The position numbers and the translations under genes are program-made. From Chara braunii (lineage: Eukaryota > Streptophyta > Charophyceae > Charales > Characeae): a stretch of DNA of 51,191 nucleotides. The stretch lies in NCBI GenBank assembly GCA_003427395.1, contig BFEA01001101.1, positions 108,310-159,500 of the forward strand, read 5' to 3'. The stretch's first letter is position 1. Each line of letters starts with the position of its first letter. This document shows, piece by piece, positions 34,845 to 46,135 of the stretch. The notes beneath the pieces are model-generated. The model was given only the letters and a program-made list of their open reading frames with translations. It made no database searches and was not told the DNA's origin.

Positions 34845-34998
34845 GCATCGAACCTTGTTATCCATCGAACCTTGTTCGACATCAAACCTTGTCGGGCATC
34901 CAACCTCCTTGGATGTCGAACCTTGTCGGACATCGAACGTCAGTGGACGTCGAACCTCGTTGCTCATCGAAACTTGTTGTGCAATGAACGTTGTTCGG
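34845..34998. repeat. 17-bp minisatellite, about nine units
   Basis: Consensus CATCGAACCTTGTTGGA. The period stays at 17 despite substitutions, with one 18-base unit. Confidence 0.85.
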
Positions 34999-35199
34999 CC
35001 ACCACAACCCGCGTCGCCGTCACATCCCATTCACCCCATCCCATTACACACGACGCACATATTTTGTTGAGGTCGCTCATTGGCCGAAGTCCAGATGCCG
35101 GTGGCGTCATCCAAAATTTCCACTCATCTCCCTCGATCTCTCTCTATTTCTCTTCATGCCTTCCTCCACCTCTCTCTCCAACTCTCTGTCAATTCACCA

Positions 35200-36500
35200 A
35201 TGCCACATTCTGTTGAAGTCCAGATCCCGGCGGACTTTGTATTTTCACATATCCCCTTACATGTCGAGCTGGAGGAACCAGACGGCAGAAGAAGTTCGGA
35301 TTACAGCGTTGGCTATACCCACCTCGGAACTAACCAGATCGCAAAATCGGGCAGCGGAAGAAGTTCGGATCCCGACGAACTTCGCATTCTCATCTGTCCT
35401 ATGATGCGCCTGTCGATTGCTTATGTCGAAATCCGCAGGCGCATCTAAGGACCGATGACGGTCGGTTGAATACTTAAACTTCGCCGGAATCCCGACTTCT
35501 TCCGCTGTCCGGTTTCGCAACATGTTAAGTTCGGAGGTAGACATGGCCAACAACCGTGATTCGATGCCGAGTTTGGACAACACGTGACGTTCGGATGCAG
35601 GCGAACTTGTGCTGTTGTTCGTATACGCGGTGCAACCCAGACCACATTTCTGCCAAACCAGAACATTTGCGAAAACGTGAAGTCCGCCAAGATCCGGACT
35701 TCAAGAGAGTGCGAGGCTGCGAGTTTGAAGACATTTGTCTCTTTCTCCAACGCACTCTCGCGAAGTTCGGATCCCGGCGAACTACACGATCTCACCTCAC
35801 GTACGACATGTTTGTGGCTCGGCAGGTGGGCCGTGGATTTGAAAAATAGCCAAGTCCGCCCGGATCTGAACTTCATGGTATTCCGAAAAGGATTCATCGA
35901 ACATGCCTGCTCGAATCATTTCTTCAAACGTAAGCCGCGTCTAAAAACAAACGTCGCATATCGTGAAACAGAAGAGCATGCAAATTGCGGATGATCATCT
36001 GGCCTTGGTCTTTTCACCGGACCTCTTTTTTTACTGCGGTCGACCAGGTGCCTTGTTAATTCTCGCACACTCGTTAAGTTCGGATCCCCGTGGATTGCAA
36101 CAAGAACACAACTTCGCCCGGATCCGAACTCCGCTTTTTGCCCCGGCGAGCAAAACGTGATGGTCCTTCGAGGCCGCCCACCGAATGTCAGTTGTGTTCA
36201 CCCCTGGAACGTAACACATCGAGAAACCGGACAGCAGAGCAAGTTCGGATGCCGGCGGACTACTAATTTTTGTCTAGCCTCCAACGACGTCGTGGTTTTC
36301 CTCCGACGCAGTGGATGTCACCAAACACGCAAGTGCAGAACCCGTCTCTCTCTGAATGACTCTCTCGCACCACCCTTGAGTCCGGATCTCGGCGAACTTC
36401 ACGTTTCCACATGCGCTTTGGACTCATTAATGTCTGCCTTGTGGCCCTGGATCGGACCCGCCTTTCCATCTAGCTTTGAACGGTTTGTCAAGCCTTGACT
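35200..36500. repeat. Cluster of GATCCCGG palindromes, part 1
   Basis: Copies in plus orientation (GATCCCGG on top strand): 35216, 35361, 35587, 35763, 36076, 36241, 36378; minus orientation: 35477, 35680, 35852, 36110. A half-site lies at 35291. All positions are the first base of a 22-bp match. Spacing is 30-140 bp. Sequence between copies shows recurrent words (TAGCCTCCAACGA, GTGGTTTTCCT, GATCC.GTCTCTCTC). No gene is supported. Confidence 0.8.
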
Positions 36501-36548
36501 GCGAACAATTTGACTACAAAGGCAGCATATTCTACAGTCATCATTTGT

Positions 36549-36674
36549 TAAACGTGTCATAGATATTTCTGCTCACATAGGCATACACCCTCAGTTCAGG
36601 AATCCCGATATTAAACGTGTCATAGATAATTCTGCTCACATAGGCATACACCCTCAGTTCGAGTTAGGAAGGGA
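36549..36674. repeat. 63-bp direct repeat, two units
   Basis: TAAACGTGTCATAGATATTT at 36549 recurs at 36612 with one mismatch, and similarity extends through CACATAGGCATACACCCTCA. Confidence 0.9.
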
Positions 36675-37001
36675 GAAAATTTCATCCGATCAAGGAGAAA
36701 AAAAACAGTTACACGCACACATCGGGCGGAGCTGCATGCCCGTGTGCTTGTGCACTACTTGGAAGCATGTCGAAAGCTTGTGAATATTCAGTTCGGGACG
36801 TGACGAGTGGGTGTTGCCGTCACCACGGGAGTTATCGCTTGCCAACTCCGTTTACAAGTGTCTACATGTCTGTATGTGTCGTTTAATATGTATGTGTAAT
36901 GTGTAGGGTGCATAATGTCGTTGAGAGCGTCGACAAGCCTGGGCATGCATCCCGATACGCACATGCGTTAAGCTGAACTGTTTCCTCCTTGTGCGAAATC
37001 G

Positions 37002-37890
37002 GTGCGGCGTTGTGACGGTCATGTTTCGATTAACGAAACAACCAGAGAGGACTTCGAAGAGGACCCGTGGATGACCGTCGTCCCGTACTTGAACCTTCAT
37101 CTCGACGATTGGTGCGAGGGTAATTGGGAGACGATGGAGAGTGGTCGCCCTTGGGTGAGCCATTACAAGTTTGCCAACATGTTAGAGTCCGGGAACCTCA
37201 TTGCACTGCCTGATGGTGTCCTTCAGCGCAAGTTCCTGAACCGTATGCGCAAAACACTTCGCTGCATCAGCCGCCATTTCAGTCGCCTCGTCTGCCACTA
37301 CATCTGGTCTTCGCCACGAACTTGGGGAAGGTCGCGGAAACAAGAGTTTGTGGACTGCGGTAGTCATTGTTCATTCTTGAAGCAGTACCCACTTCGTTGC
37401 CCCATTATTTCTCCACAGGCTGTGTCGTACTGTTATGTGCGGTTGACTGTGTCCGGGTCTGATTTCGCCAAAGTGTTATGTGTCGCCACTTCCGACAAAA
37501 GTAGGAAACTCCATGATGTAGTTGTGCGTGTGTCACGCAACGAGGTGGTAATTGAGGGGTCCAAGTTCGTGCCTATGCGTGGGCGTCGTGCTGTGGATGG
37601 TGGCCTGATTTTGTAATAGCGGGCCAGGTCGAAGACTTTTCGTTGTGGCGTGAGGTGGAAGAAAAAGTGTCTGACATACGAGACTGTATAGGGAACACTT
37701 TGGCACGCCTAGGAGTGTTTGTTAGGATGAAATATATGTCCGTCTTTTTGGAGAGCGCTACAGTCAAGAAACCGCAGATCCACGTATACGGATCATCAAT
37801 GAATGCTATGTATGGTTTTGGTCCACGAACTCGTCCGCGGGGAACCCCTTACGGCACTGGATCCGGACGGGTTGTCAGACCCTGTGTTTG
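37002..37890 (+). pseudogene. Second copy of the 343-aa family, one frameshift
   Basis: Homologous to the minus-strand gene at 20668-21699. Shared blocks are EEDPWMTVVPYLNLHLDDW, VSYCYVRLTVSGSDFAKVLC and FVRMKYMSVFL followed by NAMYGFG. The frame opened at 37002 ends at a TAA at 37614; reading one base over from about 37605 restores the family (IAGQVEDFSLW, then EVEEKVSDIRDCIGN). A single-base indel near 37605-37612 therefore breaks it. The true start is probably upstream or in another exon. It lies on the same strand as the ParB-like gene and is separated from it by palindromes, so it may be the first gene of a second element. Function unknown. Confidence 0.65.
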
Positions 37891-38045
37891 AGGGTGAAGG
37901 AGCGGGAGGTGTGAGAGGCATGTGTGTAGCCGAAAATGGTGAATATGAAGTACTGAAGAGAGGTGTGAGAGGCAGCAGTTGCAAGTGGACGCTACACCAC
38001 GCACTTTAGGTGCGAACCCCGAGCAATCCCCTTACACTCACTTCC

Positions 38046-39005
38046 GTCTAGCCTCCAACGATGGAGTGGTTTTCCTGCTGCGCGCCCTCGTGAAGTGCGG
38101 ATCCCGACGGACTTAAGGTTTCCACCTTTCATGCCTCGTTTCTCTGGCCCGCCGGGTCCGAAAATCGTTTTCGGACTTAACATATTGCGAAACGGGAGAG
38201 CGGAACGATTTCGGGTGCTAGCGGACTGCGCATTGTCGTCTTGCCTCCAATGTCACGGTGGTTTTCCTGCTGCGCCGTGGATTTCACCTGGCATGGAAGT
38301 GCAGATCCTGTCTCTCTATCTCTATCTCCCTGTTGCGTAGTTTGAATCCCGACAAACTTCGTCTTTCCACTTCCCCTTTGATCAAACTGTGGTCTTCCTT
38401 GTGCCCCTTAGTGCAGATCCGGTTTTTCTCTATGTCTCTCTCTCAAGAAGCCTCCTTAAGTTCGGATCCCGGCGGACTTCGCGTCTTCTTCTGCCCGTTC
38501 AGCTGACACTGGTCTTCCTCATCATCCGTCGATTGCAAGAACAGCCCTAGTTCGCCCGAATCCGGACTTCTCATTTTGCCCGAACAGGGTCACAAAACAT
38601 GCTGGCCAGGCTCCTGCTTTCAACTGGGCTCCATCGAGTGCAAGAGTGCACAGAGCGCCACAATGGACAGCAGACGAAGTTTGGATGCCGATGGACTTCT
38701 CATTTTGAGGTGGCCTTTGATGTGAGTTTGGACTTCCTACATCCTCGTCGAGTTTAACATCCACGACATTGCGGATCTTGTGTCTCTTTCACCGTCTCTC
38801 TCTAACACACCGTCCTTTAGTTTGGATCCCGACGAACTTTTTATTTTCGGTTGTGCGTTGGTATGTCTGTGGTCTTCCTGGTGCCCCGTCGGCCGCATAA
38901 ACAACGCTTGATCCCCGACGCTCTGCGAGTTTTCACTGGTTTCTCTCTTTCTCTCTGCCTCTCGCTCTCGGACCCTCTTGAAGTTCGGATCCCGGCGAAC
39001 TTCTC
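38046..39005. repeat. Cluster of GATCCCGG palindromes, part 2
   Basis: Plus orientation at 38093, 38338, 38458, 38677, 38818 and 38981; minus at 38548. Intervening sequence repeats units of about 115-180 bp with TCCAACGATGGAGTGGTTTT and CTGTCTCTCTATC words also seen at 36280-36420, so the gene at 37002 interrupts one array. The last copy lies about 170 bp ahead of the ParB-like gene start. Confidence 0.8.
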
Positions 39006-39170
39006 ATTCTCACCCTTCCGAATTCGGGTGCAGGAGGGCCTTTGTGTGTGGATTTCGCTGCTGTAGAGCCTGCGTTGTAGTGTGGCAGCGACTGTTCAAT
39101 TGCTGCTTTGTTTTGTCAGACGTTGACTGCATGATGCGTTGTTTGATTTGCGTTGTCGTTCGCAGACAGG

Positions 39171-41657
39171 ATGTCGTCTTCGAGGGGCGAGGTGGAGCGA
39201 ACAGGGACCTCCAGGAGGGAATCAGGAAAAGATTCCACGAGGCAGTCATCTACTGCCATGAAATCGTGGTCAAACCATTCGAAGTCGAAATGGTTCATCG
39301 ACTCGTGTTGTGGAGACGCTTCCAACCCCACTGCGCAGCCATGTGGTCCTCTCATTTTCGTCGATGACAACAAAAGGCGTAGAGTGCTTGGGGCCGTCTT
39401 CCGGTAGGAGGACACGAAGGGGGGCCGGCGACATTTCTATATGCAAAACGTTTATGGCACCAAGAGCAACGTCGTTGCCAATTCGAAAGGGGCACTGTTG
39501 GACCTCGAATTGTGTGAGGGGTTCGGAGCGGGTGCTATGAACACCCCGTTCTACAGAGAACTCGTTCTCGGGGGCGGTTTTGTTTTGGCGCGTAAATTTT
39601 TCGACAAGTTGGCGGACAAGAACATCGTTCTCGACATCCCCTGCGACGTCGGCCCCTCCCAAGAGCTCTCATTGCTGTTAAGGCTGTGTGGCGGTTGCGA
39701 GTCAAGCGGGGCAGCGGCGGAGGGCGGTGATCTCGGTTCTAGTCCCGCTACTCAGCTGCACCGTGGCGAGAGCCGAGGTCAGTTCGACGACAGCGAGGAT
39801 GAGGGGCCTACTCCACCATTGGGGGACACACAGCGGTCTGGGTTGTCTGCTCCTGGGGTTCTGATTGACGCTCCGGTTCGACAGGAGAGTACGGCACCTG
39901 CAGGAAAGGTGGCAGCCTCTTCGGAGGTCGACTTGGAGACGAGCGCGGGCCAAGGTGTGGAGGAGGGAACCGCGGGCGACCGGGGCACGCAAGGCAGTCC
40001 ACAGAAGAGGAGGGGGGATCGTACAGACGAGTTTGCCGGTTCTTCGAAGAAATTGAAGAGCAAGGCCCCGAGGACTGCGGGGGAGAAACGCAAGGGGACC
40101 GAGGGAGAGCAGGGCCGGCAGGGTGCCAAACGTCCTGCTTCGAAACATAAACAGGCTGCGTCAGGACCATCCACTCCACAGACGCCATGGCCTCCCATCG
40201 ATGTCGACGCCGGGTACTTCCTCGAGTACAGAAACAGTGTTCGGACAAAGCGGGAGTTCGAGATTAGCCCTGCGCAGGTCGTCGACCTCGGGGAGTGGGA
40301 GGACCTATACAACCAGCGGTCCCTGGATCCCGTGCTCGTGGAAGGGATCAAAGAAGCGATGCGGTTGGCGTTCGAAAACAAAGAGCAGTCTTACCAGTTG
40401 CCAACCTTGAAGCTGGCATCGTTGGGGCTTGATAAACCGACTCCCGGGACCAAGGCACAACGTCTGAGGCCGGAGGATTGGAGGGATGAGCTGGCGGGAC
40501 AATACTACTACGTCGCGGTGTGTGGGCAACACAATGCCGCTGCAGCGAGGTCGCTGCTCGGCAGCGAGGTGGCCAGGAAGTCCAATTTCGAGCGGTAGCC
40601 TGCACGAATGGTGTACTTTTCGGAGGACGACTTCGAAGGGTACTTCCTTGTCAGTTCCCAGGACAACAAGAAGGACCTGAAGGCACCCCTGAGACAGCTG
40701 AAGCTGTCAATGAAAGACATTCGGTGGCAGTGGAAGCGTGATGGTTGCCCGCGGGCTGTTGTGGGGAACCCCAACGGAAAACAGGATCAGGTCCGGAAGT
40801 GGCGTGAATTCGGTAATGTCACGCTCAATATGACGCCGCACAACAACTTGTGGATTCTGGCAGATCAGAAGGGCGAGGACGCCATCAAGAAGCAAGGCGC
40901 TGCCCTGCGTTCTTATTTTTCACTGGCGATGGCATGGGAGAACGTCTGGAAACTGGCCGTCGAGTTTTTCGAGAAATGGGAGACAGGTAGATTGCTTGGC
41001 CACGACGGCGCTAAGTGGATCATGAGAAAGAAGAAAGTCAAAAACGTGAAGCCCGGGGTTGCCTACATCGACAATGACAAGCTGGGCAAGATGGAGGTCG
41101 TGTACAACGTCCTTGTGGACCCGCCAACGAAGAAAGGCAAAAAGGAGAAAGAGGAGGGCGAATGGTTCGTGCAAGTGCCTGAGCCAGACACACATTGTTG
41201 GAAAGCGCTGGAGTCGCTGACCGACAACGAGAAGTGCCGCGTCCTGAAGAAGGTGCTCGCTTGCGAGGTGGTTTGGGTCCAGGCCGGCTCCCTGGCGTTG
41301 GCGAAGCTCGGAAAGCTGAGCGTCCAGGCGATGGTGCATTTGGTGAAGTGCGACCGCGTGCTAGTGCGTCTGTGGAACTACTACCAATTCAAGCATGACA
41401 AGAGGCCGGACGCGAATTGGAGCCATAAGTACCCGTTCCTGAAAACAAGGTCCGCAATTTTGAAGCAGCGCGAGAGTCGTGGTTTGGATGCTGAGTTGTG
41501 GGACGACAGCAGGAAATACGTCACTGACTCCTCGTTGTTCAATGAAGACGACACCTTCCCCCTTCTTGCTGACGGATTCAAGAAGATTGACGAATCGGGC
41601 GGGGTTGCGTTCCATGTCCCCGTACACACTGCCCCGACGTGCAGGCGAGGTATGTGA
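39171..41657 (+). pseudogene. Large element gene, N-terminal part with a ParB/sulfiredoxin-like motif
   Basis: Begins MSSSRGEVERTGTSRRESGK at 39171. The same frame is kept for over 800 codons despite TAG codons at 39405-39407 and 40596-40598, each readable as a single substitution (Gln and Trp codons). A conserved N-terminal module (HFYMQNVYGTKSNVVAN, LELCEGFGAG) and an acidic then basic disordered linker lead to about 40200-40545. There EISPAQVVDLGEWEDLYNQR and LDPVLVEGIKEAM are followed by GQYYYVAVCGQHNAAAA. That order, strand-helix then Gly-Gln-His-(Arg) and an Ala-rich helix, resembles the ParB N-terminal/DGQHR fold, where this loop binds nucleotide or DNA. A Lys/Trp-rich region follows (WQWKRDGCPRAV, KWETGRLLGHDGAKW). 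The remainder continues in inverted orientation. ParB assignment is inference. Confidence 0.6.
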
Positions 41658-42605
41658 CCAGTCGCAACGGCTGAACAGAATGTCGGAGACATCCGTTTAC
41701 GTAACCTTCTGTGGCAGCGGCACTGCAGCAGCGGCGCCTACTGGCAGTTTCCCCTCGTAGACGATGGACGTGTTAGCGTGCAAATCGTCACCCTTGAAGA
41801 GGATGTACATCCGGTCGTCTTCCGTGTACAAATTGTTTCCGACGGGGAAACTTTTCTTCTGCTGATTCCTCCTCACCCACTTCCCTTCTAGCAGCTTCAT
41901 GAAAGAAAGATGGTTCATGCTGGCCAGAAACGAGAGGTTCTGCTGGCGCGGCACGGAAATGACGAGCGTTCAATGCGACGGACACCACGTCTAAGGTTGG
42001 GAATCCAGAGTGTCGAACGCTTGCGGTTTCCACAGCTTCAGGTCCACCGGTTCGTAGAGATCGAGGGCGAAAGTTTGGCTCTTTGTGGCAACCATTGCCT
42101 CCTTCACCTCTGCACTTAGATGTCCGCCTCCAAGGGGTCGTTGCCGAACGACGCGATGGATGTTGCGTCGCCCGTGTCTTTCCATTTTATGTGCACGATG
42201 CCTTCGGCAAATGCGATCTCGCGACTCTTTAGTCTACTGCCTGTCAACACGGACAGGACCTTATTCCTCCAGTCCACGGACAACTTCCTGTGACCGGCCA
42301 ACTTCTCCGTTGCCTCGATCGATTGGTCGTTGTCGCAACCCATGTAAGGCGGGCAGTCCTTGAACAACCAGGAGTCAGTGACGTATTTCCGTACACAAAG
42401 TCGAACTGCTTGAAAATTGCGGACCTTGTTTTCAGGAACGGGTACTTCTGTGTCCGACATTCCGTTCAACCCTTGCCACTGGTCGCATACCTCGCCTTCA
42501 CGTTGGGGCAGTGTGTACGGGGACATGGAACGCAACCCCGCCCAATTCGTCAATCTTCTTAAATCCGTCAGCAAGAACGGGGAGGGTGTCGTCTTCCTTG
42601 GAAAG
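41536..42605. repeat. Inverted repeat (arms about 165 bp) around an inverted coding segment
   Basis: Arm 1 at 41536-41690 contains TCTTGCTGACGGATTCAAGA and GGCGGGGTTGCGTTCCATGT. Arm 2 at about 42435-42605 carries the same on the opposite strand with a few changes. Between the arms the protein-coding strand is minus. Confidence 0.85.
41697..42440 (-). pseudogene. Inverted middle portion of the ParB-like element gene
   Basis: Minus-strand pieces read as the expected continuation of the gene: near 42440-42370 KVRNFQAVRLC and RKYVTDSWLFKD (matching RKYVTDSSLFNED on the plus strand at 41515), then AGHRKLSVDWRNKVLSVLTG, VHIKWKDTGDATSIASFGND, and at 41954-41697 NLSFLASMNHLSF, WVRRNQQKKSFPVGNNLYTE and ILFKGDDLHANTSIVYEG. 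Frames shift several times. The order on the minus strand is the natural N-to-C order, so an inversion of about 0.9 kb took place within the gene. Confidence 0.6.
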
Positions 42606-44170
42606 CCACACGCGCGATCCGTGTGGGAACTACTGAAGGCAGGACGACACATCATCACGATGGAAGGGAACTCCGACCTGTTGCAATTTGCAATTGATCT
42701 CGTCAAAAGCGAGGTCAATACGGGTGCCCACAATTGCGAGTTCATGGTCGTCAATGAGACTCGGGCTCGCGCGTGGAACAATTAGACGGACATGTGGTTC
42801 AAGTTGAGTGCGAGGAAGCGGAACAAGATATACGACTTCTTGTTCCTGCAAACGCGGCCGAAGAAGGACACTGACGCCGAGCACGTGCGCCGCAAGGACC
42901 ACATGTTAACGCTGCTCGACAACTACCACGACGCCTCCCACATGAACGTGAAGACCTTCCTCAAGAGGTTGCAGTCCCTGTACTTCGTGGAGTCAGAGGA
43001 GGAGTTGATGTTCGGCAGTTACTCTTCCTTGATCTCCACGGAAGACGAGGAGACCACCAACATCGAGTTCGACGCAAACACGAACGAGGAGGGCAGCGAC
43101 ACCGAAAACCTCGACCTGCACTACTACCCACATCCCGTGCAGCACGCCACAGGGTCGTCCTTGGCAGGTCCGTCAACAAGCCCGACATCCCTCGTGTCAC
43201 CGATGACGAAACCGGCGCGTGGCACTACCCCGATGAAGTTACTAGAGAGGCTGGAAGCTCTGGCCTCTGGCCATCGCACACTGCGTCCCGGGTTTGACAT
43301 CCCGCCCGATCATCTGTCTCGGAAAAATGACAACATTCACTTCCTGCCTGAGCCTCAAAGTCATTCCCCTGAGGTGGACTGGGGCCATGACATGATTGGC
43401 ATCCAGGAGTCATCCAGCCGGTGATCCAAAAGGGCGACTGGATCATGGTCGTCGTTGTCCCGGGCGGAGGATGGATGCCCCTCCCTCGTGGGTCGAAGTC
43501 TAACTTCCTCGACGTCGCTAGAATTGCGGTCCTTCAAAAAGTGAGGGCCGAGAATGACTCATTTGCACCCGACGACATGTCCATCATTTCCACAGCCGGG
43601 CGATTGTTCAACGAACTTCAGGACAAGTGGTACTTGGAACTGACGGAGGACTACTACGACCACGATACGAGCCTCTCGAAGGGAAAGGTGGAATGGAAAA
43701 TCCCACCTCCCAGTGGGACGCATGTGAGTCCGGGGGCCCGGGGATCAGACGGTGGGGAGGACGAGGGCAACAAGGCTTGGGGTGGCAAAGGAGTCCCGCC
43801 TGGTTCGGAGGGCGGGTCTCACTGTGACACCACGACAGCGGAAGGCAGCGGTGTGGTGGCGGGGGAGGCCTTCGGGCGTCATCAGTCCACCGTTCCCGGT
43901 CCGGAGGGCTCGACACAGTCCGCCGACGTGCCCACTTCATCCGCCGGCTCGGTGATGGCAGCCGTGGTTGCTCTCCGTGCCGGCTCGGGCGAAACGTGCA
44001 ATTCCGCCGGGATCCGAACTTCAATGCTTGCGGAGCGGATACAGAGGACAGACGCGCAGAGCTGGTCGGGAGCGGGGGTGCCGAGTCCTGATCCCAAAAT
44101 TGACAGCGGTGAGGTGAGGGACGGGAATGCGCCGCTTGCGGGGGATCGACAACCGCTTCGGTCGGAGTGA
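42606..44170 (+). pseudogene. C-terminal part of the ParB-like element gene
   Basis: Resumes on the plus strand in the frame 42417-43424, with a TAG at 42783-42785. VWELLKAGRHIITMEGNSDL then LVKSEVNTGAHNCEFMV resembles the motif-I side of class I methyltransferases (a GR-x-x-x-x-E-G segment); ParB-methylase fusions exist in phages, but the DPPY half is missing here, so this is only a suggestion. Next come KLSARKRNKIYDFLFLQ, acidic and Pro/Ser linkers, then in a shifted frame from about 43415 VIQKGDWIMVVVVPGGGWMP. The frame from 43421 stays open to 44170 through Gly-rich sequence that contains a palindrome copy at 44000-44021. Confidence 0.45.
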
Positions 44171-45090
44171 GAGGGTACATGTGGAGGGCCTGGCGACAGG
44201 GAGACGGCGAAGTTCGTCGGGCTCCGAACTTCTTCAGGCAAGGGGGGGCGACGAGGGATTGTGGTGGCGGCGGGAGGGGCTGCGTGCGTGGAGCCAAAAG
44301 GGCATTCGTCGGAATTCAACACGGGTTCGGGCGAAGTGGCTGGATTGCATGCAAGGGAAGGAGGCAGTGTAATGGACGAAGAGAAGGAAGGGGAGGAAGG
44401 AGACAAAGGGGAGGAATGGGAGGAAGGAAGGGATGAAGGGGAGGAAGAAGAGGAGGAAGGGGAGGAAGGAGAGGAAGGAGGAGAAACGGAGTTGGGTGAG
44501 TTGTTCGGAGGGAAGGAAGGGGAAAAAGGGGACGTCGATACTGGAGATGACGGACGGACGTTCCTTGACGACGATGCCAGATCTGGGAGTTGTCTGCCCG
44601 ATTCGGGCAACTGTATAGAGAACATCGCGAGGAAGACGACGACGACGATGACACGGCAATGGAGATGGAGACACAGGTGGTCACCAACTTTTCGGCAGAA
44701 CATGATAACTATGAGGTCCAAGCAATGATGTATGCCGTCGATCTCTAACACCGGTTTAACGAGGCTCGTATTGCTGTCAGTCTGTCTAAACCGAGTGTCC
44801 TTATAGACGTCGAAGAAGTTATCGATGGCTTTCTGGGCGACCATCACATGTCCACGCAACCATCCTCGATGCCTGATGTCGACGACCCTCGCGGCGTCAA
44901 ACCTTCCGCGGCATCAGTCGTGGCTTTCTCGCCGCCGAACTCTCCGATACTGCCGCGGACCATTGCTAGCGGAGGGGAAGGCGGGATCGGGGGACGACAA
45001 CATGTCACGTCCCCGAAAAAACTAGGGTCGGCACTCAAGCTCTCGACGTGCTGGCCTTGCCCGCGCCAACTTCACCGATGAGGGAGCGGA
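44171..45090 (+). pseudogene. Acidic linker region, probably of the protease-bearing element protein
   Basis: A GGAGGAAGG-type purine run at 44380-44490 encodes a Glu/Gly tract in the frame 44261-44728. In another frame from about 44600, conserved-looking sequence appears: an Asp tract, NFSAEHDNYEVQAMMYAVDL, a stop, HRFNEARIAVSLSKPSVLID and EEVIDGFLG, then a Pro/Ser stretch at 44848-45081. I recall similar acidic stretches ahead of Ulp1 domains in related proteins. A palindrome lies at 44210-44231. No start can be assigned. Confidence 0.4.
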
Positions 45091-45494
45091 GGGACAAACC
45101 AGTTGGTAAGCTGTGACAAACGCTACTCTCTCTGCGCGCCCGGCTTCCCAAGAGCAAGAGTGAGGCTTCCTTCGTAGTCCGGATGTCGGCGGCCTAGGTT
45201 CAGTAGCATAAACACAGGGAGTGACCTCAGTGTCTGCCGATGCGGGGAGTTCCTGATGCTGACATACTACAGCCACCACTCCTTCCAACTTCCAAGTACA
45301 TGTGAACGACCTTCCTGTGAGTCAGCCAGGTCACTGGTCGTGTGCAGGGCATACGAGACAAAAACATGTGTGTTTTTGTTAAAGCGTTCCTTCACAAAAT
45401 GGAATGATGGTGTTTCTTTTTCGGAATGAGTGGTGGTTTTAGTCCGCCGGGATCCGCACTTCCAAGGCCGATGCGTAATGCGGTTACTCTTTGT
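45091..45494. other. Noncoding spacer
   Basis: Contains one palindrome (45440-45461). No gene seen. Confidence 0.5.
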
Positions 45495-46135
45495 GTGCCT
45501 CGATTGGAAAAAGTCCGCCGGGATCCTGACTTCAGAAATGTTTGGCGTCCGCGTTTGTGGCTTGTTGTGGTTTTCCCTTCTGAAGGGCGGGGGTGTCGAG
45601 CTCGATCGCACTACTCCATTTGTTTTCCAACGGGGCTCGCGTGAAAGTATTCTCTCTCTCTCTCATGGCTAAACGAGGTTCTGTAATTAGATAGGTCCTG
45701 CGTCTTTTATATTTCGTGGTTCTTAAATTGTCATTTTCGTCGAATTCATCTTGCAATACGTATATTCATGTTCCGTTTTGTCTTCTGTCGGTTGTACAGA
45801 GGTAGGGTCATCTCCCTGGATTGGAAAAAGTTCGTCGGGATCCGGACTTCGGAGATGTTTGGTTTCCGCTTTTGTGGATTGTTGTGGTTTTCCCTTCTGA
45901 AGGGCGGGGGTGTCGAGCTCAAATGCACTAGTCGTTTTGTTTTCCAGCGGGGCTCACGCGAAAGTTCTCTCTCTCGCACTCTCATGACAAAACAGGGTTC
46001 TGTAAATGCACAGGTCCTGCGTCTTTTAGATTTCGTGGTTCTTTAATTGTCCTTTCGTCGGGTTCGTCTTCGAAAAAGTGTATTCATTTTCTGTTGTCTT
46101 TCTTCTGTTGTACAGGGGTAGGGTCATCTCGAACA
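45495..46135. repeat. Tandem duplication, two units of about 318 bp
   Basis: GATTGGAAAAAGTCCGCCGG (45502) recurs near 45820 as GATTGGAAAAAGTTCGTCGG. Each unit starts with a palindrome (45511, 45828), continues with GTTGTGGTTTTCCCTTCTGA and AGGTCCTGCGTCTTTTA, and ends with GTTGTACAG(A/G)GGTAGGGTCATCT, which looks like an intron end; the third such end starts the next coding part at 46120. Confidence 0.9.

Noticed and set aside
34589-35216. Several plus-strand frames of 130-150 codons
   Set aside because: They run through a 17-bp minisatellite and GATC-rich repeats; no constraint visible.
44093-44859. Minus-strand frame of up to 325 codons over 43.9-44.9 kb
   Set aside because: Ser/Pro runs are the complement of the plus-strand Glu/Gly tract; plus-strand content is better supported.
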